Below, in pieces: positions 6,107 to 13,339 of a DNA stretch of 21,209 bases; within the stretch, counting starts at the first letter, position 1; each line of letters begins with the position of its first letter. The notes beneath the pieces are model-generated. The model did not search any database. It was not told the origin of the DNA and saw only the letters and a list, made by a program, of their open reading frames with translations. The stretch covers positions 1-21,209 of the forward strand of contig JAFZMA010000103.1 in the NCBI GenBank assembly GCA_017551215.1. The letters run 5' to 3'. A program made the position numbers and the translations under genes. Origin of the DNA: Bacteroidales bacterium. GTDB lineage: Bacteria; Bacteroidota; Bacteroidia; Bacteroidales; UBA932.

Positions 6107-7632
6107 AAACCGGACTCCATAACCTGATGCTTGCCGGAACCGGCAGCGACGTTGGCAAAAGCATAATAGCCACAGCATTATGCCGCATCCTGCTACAGGA
6201 CGGCTATGCCCCGGCTCCGTTCAAGGCACAGAATATGGCTCTGAACTCTTTTGCCACTAAGGATGGACTTGAAATCGGACGCGCCCAGGCAGTTCAGGCG
6301 GAAGCGGCAGGACTGGAATGCCATACGGACATGAACCCCTTGCTGCTCAAGCCACAGAGCGACCACATATCCCAGGTGGTTCTGAATGGAAAACCGATTG
6401 GAAGCAGCAGTGCATACGACTATTTCCGAAAGGAAGGAAAGGAGGAACTCCGGGTTGCAGTATGCAAAGCATTCGACAGGCTTTCAAAGCGTTATAATCC
6501 GATAGTGATGGAGGGAGCTGGCAGCGTTTCCGAGTTAAACCTTGCGGAAAGCGACATCGTGAACCTGCCTATGGCCAAATACGCCAATGCAGATGTTTTC
6601 CTTGTTGCAGACATAGACCGCGGCGGAGTATTCGCCTCCGTCTACGGCAGCATCGCCTTGCAGAAACCGGAGTATAAAAGCCTTATCAAAGGAGTAATAA
6701 TCAACAAGTTCAGAGGAGACCTCAGGCTCTTTTACGAAGGCCGTAAAATTCTGGAAGACATCTGCAAGGTTCCGGTCCTTGGAGTAATCCCCTACTATAA
6801 GGACATATACATAGAGGAAGAAGACAGCGTGGACCTTGCCCGCAAATCCTTCTCCATGGAAAAGGGTAAGATAAACGTTGCCGTGGTTCTGCTCAGGCAC
6901 ATATCCAACTTCACGGATTTCAATATGTTGGAAAGGGATCCAAGGGTGCATCTCTACTATACTTCCAACACAGAAGACATAAAAAAGAGCGACATTATCA
7001 TCATACCTGGAACAAAGTCCACCATCGACGACCTCTATGAGCTCCGCAGAAATGGCTGTGCACAGGCTATCATTTCCGCCCACAGGAACGGAGCCACCGT
7101 CCTGGGAATCTGCGGAGGCTACCAGATGATGGGCCAGCAAGTACTTGACCCAGACCACATAGAAGGAGATACGACTATGCTCCCCGGCCTTGGTCTTCTG
7201 CCTGTAATTACCCGGATGACCAAAGAAAAAGTCACAAGACAGACTCGTTTTTCCATAAAGCATCTGCAAGTTTTATCGCAGGCAGATCAATCCTCAGACA
7301 CTGATTCTTGCCGAATGACCGGCTACGAGATCCACATGGGAGAAACCTCTGCTGCAGACGGTTATGAAATTCAGCCCCTTGCTATCCTGGACAATGGAAA
7401 GGCAGAAGGCTGCTTCGTTGACAATAAGACTATGGGCTGCTACCTCCACGGCATTCTGGATAACCCGAAGTTCATTGATTTTATGCTTGAGCCGTTCAAG
7501 GAAAAGACGGAAGCCAAAACCATGGCCGAAGACTACACGGCCTTCAAGCAAAGGCAGTATGACCTGCTTGCGGACCACGTGCGTAAGCATATAGATATGA
7601 ACCTGTTATATAAGATTCTGAGCAATGATTGA
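6103..7632 (+). CDS. cbiP: Adenosylcobyric acid synthase (glutamine-hydrolysing)
   Basis: This is the 509-residue CbiP/CobQ enzyme, which amidates side chains b, d, e and g of adenosylcobyrinic acid a,c-diamide to give adenosylcobyric acid. The N-terminal synthetase domain has LAGTGSDVGKSIIATALCRI, FKAQNMALNSF, GRAQAVQAEAAG, the NPLLLKPQSD motif, VMEGAGSVSELNL and VADIDRGGVFASVYG. The C-terminal amidotransferase domain has IIPGTKST, the nucleophile in GICGGYQMMG (about C337) and GYEIHMGET (His near 411). The length is normal for the family. The start overlaps the adenosyltransferase stop (ATGA), and the 3' end overlaps the next gene by 8 bases. Its place after the adenosyltransferase agrees with the adenosylated substrate preference of the family. 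Confidence 0.96.
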   Translation: MKTGLHNLMLAGTGSDVGKSIIATALCRILLQDGYAPAPFKAQNMALNSFATKDGLEIGRAQAVQAEAAGLECHTDMNPLLLKPQSDHISQVVLNGKPIGSSSAYDYFRKEGKEELRVAVCKAFDRLSKRYNPIVMEGAGSVSELNLAESDIVNLPMAKYANADVFLVADIDRGGVFASVYGSIALQKPEYKSLIKGVIINKFRGDLRLFYEGRKILEDICKVPVLGVIPYYKDIYIEEEDSVDLARKSFSMEKGKINVAVVLLRHISNFTDFNMLERDPRVHLYYTSNTEDIKKSDIIIIPGTKSTIDDLYELRRNGCAQAIISAHRNGATVLGICGGYQMMGQQVLDPDHIEGDTTMLPGLGLLPVITRMTKEKVTRQTRFSIKHLQVLSQADQSSDTDSCRMTGYEIHMGETSAADGYEIQPLAILDNGKAEGCFVDNKTMGCYLHGILDNPKFIDFMLEPFKEKTEAKTMAEDYTAFKQRQYDLLADHVRKHIDMNLLYKILSND

Positions 7633-8617
7633 GGGACACGGAGACGACATATACAGATACGGGAACATAAGACTTAACTTCTCTTCCAACATCTACCCAA
7701 GGGCAGACATTACCCCTATTGTAAACTTCTTGAAAGAGAAGCTTCAAACCATCCGCAGCTATCCGGAGCCAAGCGCTTCCTCACTTGAAAAGGCAATAGC
7801 TGAAAAATACGGAATCGCTGAGGAAAATGTGCTTGCCACCGCAGGTGCTACTGAGGCTATTTACCTGATTGCACAGACTTTGCGTTCATGGCAGACTTTC
7901 ACCGTAAAATATCCCGCATTTAGCGAATATGAAGATGCATGCCGCCTTAATATGTACAGAGAAGACTCTTTCGGCAACTTGATGTGGATCTGCAACCCGT
8001 GCAATCCCACCGGAGAAGTTTTCCCTGGAAGCTATATATACGATCTTCTCTCCAAACACAGGTATGTAATTGTGGATCAGTCTTATGAAGACTATACCCA
8101 AGAGAAGGTAATGACACCGGCAGAAGCCGTGCGGATTCCCAATCTCATACAGATTCACTCCATGACCAAGAAGTACGCCGTTCCGGGGCTGAGGATTGGG
8201 TTCATCACTGCCAACAGCGGGGTGATCAGGTTGTTACGGGCAGGAGTAAAACCATGGAGCCTGAGTTCCCTTGCCATAGAAGCCGGCAAATTCCTAATTG
8301 AAGGAAACTATTCCGCTGTACCGGACATGGCCGAATATCTGAGATGCACCCAAAGGCTGAGATTCGCCCTAACACAAATAGAGGGAATAGAGGCAAAGCC
8401 AACCAAAACCAACTTTGTCCTCTGCCGCCTAAAGCAAGGCAAAGCGTCTGAGCTCAAGACCTTTCTGGCAAACGAAAAGAAGATTCTCATCCGCGATGCA
8501 TCCAATTTCAGAGGTCTGTTTGAAGGGCACTTCCGTGTAGCCTCCTCCATAGACCGGGACAATGCTGAACTGATAGACGGCATCAAGGAATATTTGGATA
8601 AACAGACCCCCGCCTAA
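7625..8617 (+). CDS. cobD: L-threonine-O-3-phosphate decarboxylase-like aminotransferase-fold enzyme
   Basis: This is a 330-residue PLP-dependent protein of fold type I, in the HisC/CobD group. In cobalamin synthesis CobD decarboxylates L-threonine-O-3-phosphate to (R)-1-amino-2-propanol phosphate, the linker of the nucleotide loop. Visible motifs are GHGDDIYRYG and LNFSSNIYP at the N-terminus, CNPCNPTGEV, the VIVDQSYEDY segment with the PLP-ring Asp, SMTKKYAVPGLRIGF with Schiff-base Lys182, and a C-terminal NFRGLFEGHFRVA with the phosphate/carboxylate Arg. It overlaps cbiP by 8 bases and precedes cbiB by 8 bases. That context favours CobD over histidinol-phosphate aminotransferase, which shares the fold. 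The threonine kinase (PduX-type) that makes its substrate is not in the window. Confidence 0.88.
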   Translation: MIEGHGDDIYRYGNIRLNFSSNIYPRADITPIVNFLKEKLQTIRSYPEPSASSLEKAIAEKYGIAEENVLATAGATEAIYLIAQTLRSWQTFTVKYPAFSEYEDACRLNMYREDSFGNLMWICNPCNPTGEVFPGSYIYDLLSKHRYVIVDQSYEDYTQEKVMTPAEAVRIPNLIQIHSMTKKYAVPGLRIGFITANSGVIRLLRAGVKPWSLSSLAIEAGKFLIEGNYSAVPDMAEYLRCTQRLRFALTQIEGIEAKPTKTNFVLCRLKQGKASELKTFLANEKKILIRDASNFRGLFEGHFRVASSIDRDNAELIDGIKEYLDKQTPA

Positions 8618-8625
8618 ACAAAAGA

Positions 8626-9582
8626 ATGATGGAAACAGTCCTTCTATACGCGCTACCGGTAATCATCGGATGGGTTCTGGATCTTCTGCTTGGAGACCCT
8701 GCCTGGCTCCCTCATCCGGTAGTCCTGATGGGGAAGGCTATAGCGCTTTTTGAGAAGTGGTTTAACAAAGGAAACCACAGGGTTCTCAAGGGTGCCCTGA
8801 CCTCAATATTTTTAATCTCAGCGACAGCGGCTCTCTTCTATTTTCTCATACATTTTACTGATAAGCTGCCGCTTATCTGCGCAATTATCATACGCAGTGT
8901 CTTTATTTTCTTCTTCCTTGCCGGCACTACTTTAATAAGGGAAGTACGGGCAGTTTTCAAGGCGGTTGACCGCTCTCTGGAAGAGGGAAGAAAGCAGGTA
9001 GCAAGAATAGTTGGAAGGGAAACCTCCGGCCTATCCGGTCAGGAAATAAGAACCGCCGCACTGGAAACCCTGGCGGAAAATCTCAGCGATGGAGTTATCG
9101 CTCCACTGTTCTGGCTAATGGTTGGAGGCGTTCCAGCAATGGCCGCATACAAGATGATAAACACCCTGGATTCCATGATCGGCTACAGGACGGAGCGATA
9201 CAGAGATTTTGGAAGAATCGCCGCCAAAATAGACGATTTCGCCAACTGGATTCCTGCCCGACTGACAGCCTTCCTGATGGTTATCGCCAGTGGAAAGCTC
9301 AAGACTTTCAAATTCGTGAGAAAATATGCCAGATGCCACGCCAGCCCCAACAGTGGCCATCCGGAATCCGCTCTTGCCGGCATTCTGGACACTAGATTTG
9401 GCGGCCCACACACATATTTTGGAGAAGTGATAGACAAGCCGTTTATCGGAGATAACCCAAGACAACTGACGACCGAAGACGCGGTTAAAGCCATAAGAGT
9501 TAACAGGATCTCAGAAGTAATGATGATTGTCCTGACAATTGCCATTGGAGCTGCCGCACGTTACTTTATCTCTTGTACTTGA
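8626..9582 (+). CDS. cbiB: Adenosylcobinamide-phosphate synthase
   Basis: This 318-residue inner-membrane protein attaches aminopropanol phosphate to the f propionate of adenosylcobyric acid. The N-terminus has the family motif GWVLDLLLGDPAWLPHPVVL. Hydrophobic segments lie at about 3-22, 49-69 and 73-92, with another at the very C-terminus. Conserved motifs are ETLAENLSDGVIAPLFW, NTLDSMIGYRTERY, AAKIDDFANWIPARLTA and HASPNSGHPESALAG. Two ATGs lie in tandem (8626 and 8629); either may be the start. It follows cobD by 8 bases, matching the consecutive biochemical steps, and cobU begins 17 bases after its stop. Confidence 0.95.
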   Translation: MMETVLLYALPVIIGWVLDLLLGDPAWLPHPVVLMGKAIALFEKWFNKGNHRVLKGALTSIFLISATAALFYFLIHFTDKLPLICAIIIRSVFIFFFLAGTTLIREVRAVFKAVDRSLEEGRKQVARIVGRETSGLSGQEIRTAALETLAENLSDGVIAPLFWLMVGGVPAMAAYKMINTLDSMIGYRTERYRDFGRIAAKIDDFANWIPARLTAFLMVIASGKLKTFKFVRKYARCHASPNSGHPESALAGILDTRFGGPHTYFGEVIDKPFIGDNPRQLTTEDAVKAIRVNRISEVMMIVLTIAIGAAARYFISCT

Positions 9583-9599
9583 TTGATTACAAAGCATTT

Positions 9600-10124
9600 A
9601 TGAAAAAGATTATACTTATAACTGGAGGTGAAAGATCCGGCAAAAGCAGTTATGCGGAGGGTCTTGCCCTAAGCATAAGCACCAACCCTGTCTACATAGC
9701 TACCGCCCATATCTGGGATGAGGAGTTCCGCCAGAGGGTACTGCTCCACCAGCAAAGACGTGGCCAGCAATGGACCAACATTGAGGAGGAAATTAATCTA
9801 GCCGGCTGCAAAATTGAAGGGAAATGCGCAGTTATTGATTGCATAACTCTCTGGCTTACAAACCTTATCCAGCCTTTCCTTTCGAGTAGCGGGAACTTTG
9901 ATGTAAAGGCCGTTCTGGAAAACGCAAAACACCAGTTTGACACTTTCACGTCCCAGGATGCCACTTTCATATTCGTTACCAACGAGATTGGAAGCGGCGG
10001 AGTGAGCCCGAATCCGATGCAGAGAAGGTTTACAGACCTTCAGGGCTGGATGAACCAGTACATAGCCGGAAAGGCAGACGAAGTATATCTTATGGTATCC
10101 GGAATTCCGGTTAAAATCAAGTGA
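9600..10124 (+). CDS. cobU: Adenosylcobinamide kinase / adenosylcobinamide-phosphate guanylyltransferase
   Basis: This 174-residue bifunctional enzyme phosphorylates adenosylcobinamide and transfers GMP from GTP to make AdoCbi-GDP. It has the P-loop ITGGERSGKSSYAE (7-20), the YIATA segment, and FRQRVLLHQQRRGQQW, where His50 matches the guanylylated His of Salmonella CobU. It also has DCITLWLTNL, the VTNEIGSGGVSPNP motif, RRFTDLQGWMNQ, and ends VYLMVSGIPVKIK. The ATG at 9600 is chosen because the methionine sits directly before the family's N-terminal strand; a TTG 27 bases upstream would overlap cbiB. The kinase allows salvage of imported cobinamide. cobT starts 2 bases after its stop. Confidence 0.95.
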   Translation: MKKIILITGGERSGKSSYAEGLALSISTNPVYIATAHIWDEEFRQRVLLHQQRRGQQWTNIEEEINLAGCKIEGKCAVIDCITLWLTNLIQPFLSSSGNFDVKAVLENAKHQFDTFTSQDATFIFVTNEIGSGGVSPNPMQRRFTDLQGWMNQYIAGKADEVYLMVSGIPVKIK

Positions 10125-10126
10125 TT

Positions 10127-11176
10127 ATGATAGCGGAGTTTGACATTCAAAGGCCGGACGGCAAAATCAGGAAGGCGGCTCTGGACAAGATAGACAACCT
10201 GAACAAGCCCAAAGGCTCGCTCGGGGCTCTGGAGGAAATCGCTCTTCAGCTTTGCCTTGTGCAGCAGACACTTACACCAAAACTCACCCACCCTTGCCAC
10301 CTGCTTCTGGGCGGAGACCACGGCATAGAAAAGGAAGGAGTCAGCAAGTCTCCAAGAGAAGTTACCTGGCAGCAGATGATAAACTTCACAAAGGGTGGCG
10401 GAGGCGTGAACATGTTCTGCCGCCAGCACGGTTTCACCCTGAAACTGGTTGACTGCGGCGTGGACTATGACCTTTCTTCCTACTCAGCGATAAGGGATTG
10501 CAAGATAGACTTTGGAACCGCAGACTTCCTGTACGGGCCCGCAATGACAGAAGTCCAGTATCTGGAAGCCCTGGAAAACGGAAGGGCTCTGGCGGACGAA
10601 TGTATGGATGAAGGATGCAACATTCTCTCAATTGGCGAAATGGGCATAGCTAACACATCGCCGAGCAGTATCTGGATGAACCTTATGGAAGACATTCCGC
10701 TTTCCGAGTGCATCGGCGCGGGATCCGGCCTGGATTCCAAAGGCGTAGAGCACAAGAAACAAGTACTGGAGAAGGCAGTGGAAAACTTCCATACAGAATA
10801 TCCCGATCCTACCGTAGAAGAAATAATAACGTACTTTGGCGGATTCGAGATGGTTACAGCCATCGGAGCAATGCTCCAGGCCGCTTCCAGAAAAGCCGTT
10901 ATACTCATAGACGGATTCATCATGAGCGCCTGCGCTCTGGCCGCCACAAAGCTGTATCCGGAAAGCCGTTACTATATTATATTCTGTCACTGCGGGGATG
11001 AGAGCGGCCACCGCAGGATGCTTGAACAGATGGACGCAAAGCCTCTTCTGAGCTTAGGCCTGAGACTCGGGGAAGGAACCGGAGCGCTCTGCGCCTATCC
11101 TATCATAGAATCTTCCGTGAGAATGATAAACGAAATGAACAACTTCCAAAATGCAAAAATCACCAAATATTTTTAG
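10127..11176 (+). CDS. cobT: Nicotinate-nucleotide--dimethylbenzimidazole phosphoribosyltransferase
   Basis: This 349-residue cytoplasmic enzyme activates the lower-ligand base, transferring phosphoribose from nicotinate mononucleotide to give an alpha-ribotide. It shows LDKIDNLNKPKGSLGALEE at the N-terminus, LLGGDHGIEKEGVSKSP, TKGGGGVNMFCRQ, SIGEMGIANTSPSS, LIDGFIMSACAL, and RLGEGTGALCAYP with Glu316 matching the catalytic Glu317 of Salmonella CobT. The ATG at 10127 follows the cobU stop by 2 bases; a GTG at 10121 in the same frame overlaps that stop and is less likely. The C-terminus overlaps cobS by 26 bases. Which base it uses cannot be read from the sequence, and no bluB or bza genes are nearby. 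Confidence 0.96.
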   Translation: MIAEFDIQRPDGKIRKAALDKIDNLNKPKGSLGALEEIALQLCLVQQTLTPKLTHPCHLLLGGDHGIEKEGVSKSPREVTWQQMINFTKGGGGVNMFCRQHGFTLKLVDCGVDYDLSSYSAIRDCKIDFGTADFLYGPAMTEVQYLEALENGRALADECMDEGCNILSIGEMGIANTSPSSIWMNLMEDIPLSECIGAGSGLDSKGVEHKKQVLEKAVENFHTEYPDPTVEEIITYFGGFEMVTAIGAMLQAASRKAVILIDGFIMSACALAATKLYPESRYYIIFCHCGDESGHRRMLEQMDAKPLLSLGLRLGEGTGALCAYPIIESSVRMINEMNNFQNAKITKYF

Positions 11177-11954
11177 CCGTATCTGGGCAGCCTTCATATT
11201 CCTGACCAGACTTCCTTTCTGGAGACTATACCAGCCGCCTAAGGAAGCCTACGAGAGTGTCACAGAGCACTGGCCGCTTGTTGGCTGGCTCACCTCTGCG
11301 ATAATGGCCTCAGTGCTCTATTTCATAGCACCTTACAATCTACTCATTGCTGTTGTTGCAGCCATCGCTATAAGGATTCTTGTAACCGGAGCCCTTCACG
11401 AGGATGGCCTGGCAGACTTCTTCGACGGCTTTGGAGGTGGCGGAAAAGACCGGGAAAAGATCCTTACCATAATGAAGGACTCCCATATCGGAACATACGG
11501 AGTTCTGGGTATGATAATCTACATCCTGCTTCTTGGGTGCAGTCTGTTCAGCATCGCCAGCCTTAGCCCAAAGTTTGCAGCCCTGACAATCATTCTGGCG
11601 GATCCGTTTGCCAAGATGCTTGCCGCACAGACTATTATGGCAATGCCGTACGCAAGGAAGGAAGAAGAGTCCAAGGCAAAGAACATCTATCGCAGAGCCA
11701 AATTCCCTCAATACATACTGCTGATAGTTGAAGGCCTGATTCCTCTGGGACTTTTCATCTGGCTGGCCCAACCTTCACCAGAGATAATTCTGCTTCTGGT
11801 TGCTATACCCGCCGTTTTATGCACGCTTCTGAACCTATTCATATACAGAAGAATAAAAGGCTATACCGGAGACTGCAACGGAGCAATCTTCCTTCTAGTT
11901 GAACTCGGTATTTACATAACCGTCACATTCCTCTCACAATGGAACTTATCTTAG
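11151..11954 (+). CDS. cobS: Adenosylcobinamide-GDP ribazoletransferase (cobalamin-5'-phosphate synthase)
   Basis: This is a 267-residue polytopic membrane protein that joins AdoCbi-GDP to the alpha-ribazole (phosphate), closing the nucleotide loop. The family signature near residues 80-120 is HEDGLADFFDGFGGGGKDRE followed by ILTIMKDSHIGTYGVLG, with the acidic residues expected for metal binding. The N-terminal FIFLTRLPFWR and WPLVGWL are also typical. About six to seven hydrophobic segments follow to the C-terminus, with GYTGDCNGAIFLLVEL near the end. Its start lies 26 bases inside cobT and its end overlaps cobC by 16 bases, so translation is probably coupled. Length is normal for the family. 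Confidence 0.95.
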   Translation: MQKSPNIFSRIWAAFIFLTRLPFWRLYQPPKEAYESVTEHWPLVGWLTSAIMASVLYFIAPYNLLIAVVAAIAIRILVTGALHEDGLADFFDGFGGGGKDREKILTIMKDSHIGTYGVLGMIIYILLLGCSLFSIASLSPKFAALTIILADPFAKMLAAQTIMAMPYARKEEESKAKNIYRRAKFPQYILLIVEGLIPLGLFIWLAQPSPEIILLLVAIPAVLCTLLNLFIYRRIKGYTGDCNGAIFLLVELGIYITVTFLSQWNLS

Positions 11955-12469
11955 TCAGACATACGACCCCGGATGTTCCCAAAGGAATGTGCTATGGCTG
12001 GAGCGATGTGGACGTTGCCCCTACATTCGTCGCAGAGGCTAAAGATACCCTCAAGGAATTGAAAAACCATCTGCCTGTAGACAAGGCTTTCACCTCTCCT
12101 TTGCAAAGGGCCAGAAAGCTGGCGGAATTCTGCGGGTTCCCTGATGCAGAGCAAGATGCCCGTCTTAAGGAGATGAATATGGGAGAGTGGGAGATGCAAC
12201 TCTATGATAAAATAATGGATCCTGCCCTTCAGGCTTGGTATCAGGATTATATGCATCTTCCGGCAACCGGAGGGGAGAGTTTTCCGATGCTTTATGCAAG
12301 GGTTGCGGAATTTCTGGATGAACTCAAAAACAAACCATACATGAGAGTTGCAATATTCGCCCACGGCGGCACTATAGTAGCGGCTGGACTCTACGCAAAA
12401 CTCTTCCAACAAGAAGAAGCCTTCCGTCATCTTGTTCCTTACGGAGGCATCCTCAGAGTTACAATTTGA
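11939..12469 (+). CDS. cobC: Alpha-ribazole phosphatase (histidine phosphatase superfamily)
   Basis: This 176-residue cytoplasmic phosphatase is predicted to remove the 5'-phosphate from alpha-ribazole phosphate or adenosylcobalamin phosphate. It begins MELILVRHTTPDVPKG, where His8 is the phospho-acceptor and Arg7 its partner. FTSPLQRARKLAE carries the second conserved Arg, MNMGEWE lies in the middle, and AIFAHGGTIVA supplies the second catalytic His. The CYGWSDVDV stretch resembles the CYGQ.D motif of CobC proteins. It overlaps cobS by 16 bases. The superfamily is certain; CobC rather than a general phosphoglycerate-mutase-like protein is supported by the operon. Confidence 0.92.
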   Translation: MELILVRHTTPDVPKGMCYGWSDVDVAPTFVAEAKDTLKELKNHLPVDKAFTSPLQRARKLAEFCGFPDAEQDARLKEMNMGEWEMQLYDKIMDPALQAWYQDYMHLPATGGESFPMLYARVAEFLDELKNKPYMRVAIFAHGGTIVAAGLYAKLFQQEEAFRHLVPYGGILRVTI

Positions 12470-12492
12470 CAAAACAAATATATGTTTCAATA

Positions 12493-13326
12493 ATGAAAAA
12501 CGCACTGATTATCTTATCTATATGCCTGGCGGCAATATCTTCTGGCTGTTCCGGTAACAAGAACACAGATGCAAAGAAAGCCATCCTGATGGTGCACTTC
12601 GGGACCACTCACGATACAACAAGGGCGCTAACCATTGATGCGATCAACTCCCAGATGGAGAACTCTTTCCGGGAGTCAGACGTTTTCGAGGCATATACTT
12701 CCAGAATCGTTATCAGAAAACTTAAGGAAAGAGGAATTGAAAAGCACACCCCTATCCAGATGCTGGACTCTCTCAAGAAGGCAGGATACAGCAGCGTCAC
12801 TATCCAGCCTACCCATATTATTCCGGGCAAAGAGTACAAGATGCTCATCGCTGAGGCGGATTCAATTAAGAAGGAGTTCAAGGAGATTAAAGTGGGCAAG
12901 CCTCTGCTATTCAGCGATGAAGACTTGAATGCAGTTGTTGTGATTCTGGAAAATAGAAATCCTTCCACAGATCCTTCACATCATATACTGTATGTTGGAC
13001 ACGGAACTGAAGATGCGGCAACAGAGATTTATGTAAAGGCAGACTCCTTGTTCAACGCCAACTCCCACGTTGCCACAATAGAGGGCATCCCAACTCTTGA
13101 AGATGCCGTTGCAAAGCTGAAAGAAGCTGGAGCCAAGAAAGTTACGCTCGTGCCGTTTATGTTTGTGGCTGGAGATCACGCCGCAAACGACATTTCAGTA
13201 GACTGGAAAAACGAGCTGGAAAGCAACGGATTCCAAGTAGAGCTCAAGATAGAGGGACTCGGACAGATACCTGCTATACGCAACCTCTTTCTCGAGCATA
13301 TACTCGAAGCCCGCAAAAACAACTAA
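12493..13326 (+). CDS. cbiK: CbiK-type sirohydrochlorin cobaltochelatase, lipoprotein form
   Basis: This is a 277-residue CbiK-family protein with a type II signal peptide (lipobox SSGC, Cys19). The residues after Cys (SGNKNTD) lack the K-(D/E)2 export signal, so a periplasm-facing location is likely. Expected chelatase residues are present: THIIPGKEY (H108), YVGHG (H170), VATIEGIP (E197) and AGDHAAND (H229). The last three match His145, Glu175 and His207 of Salmonella CbiK. The ATG at 12493 is chosen because the signal peptide starts there; a TTG 27 bases earlier overlaps the cobC stop. It is the last gene of the cobalamin operon, 23 bases after cobC. Cobalt insertion into sirohydrochlorin is the family reaction, but the exported location is odd for a cytoplasmic precursor, so haem or metal handling is an alternative. 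Confidence 0.9.
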   Translation: MKNALIILSICLAAISSGCSGNKNTDAKKAILMVHFGTTHDTTRALTIDAINSQMENSFRESDVFEAYTSRIVIRKLKERGIEKHTPIQMLDSLKKAGYSSVTIQPTHIIPGKEYKMLIAEADSIKKEFKEIKVGKPLLFSDEDLNAVVVILENRNPSTDPSHHILYVGHGTEDAATEIYVKADSLFNANSHVATIEGIPTLEDAVAKLKEAGAKKVTLVPFMFVAGDHAANDISVDWKNELESNGFQVELKIEGLGQIPAIRNLFLEHILEARKNN

Positions 13327-13339
13327 AACTACGTATTGA

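Noticed and set aside
6535..7269. Long minus-strand frame (244 codons) antisense to cbiP
   Set aside because: cbiP is strongly supported on the plus strand; the antisense product has no recognisable motif and no promoter was seen.
13327..13339. Bidirectional terminator between cbiK and the MG2-domain gene
   Set aside because: The gap is 13 bases with no inverted repeat or T-tract.
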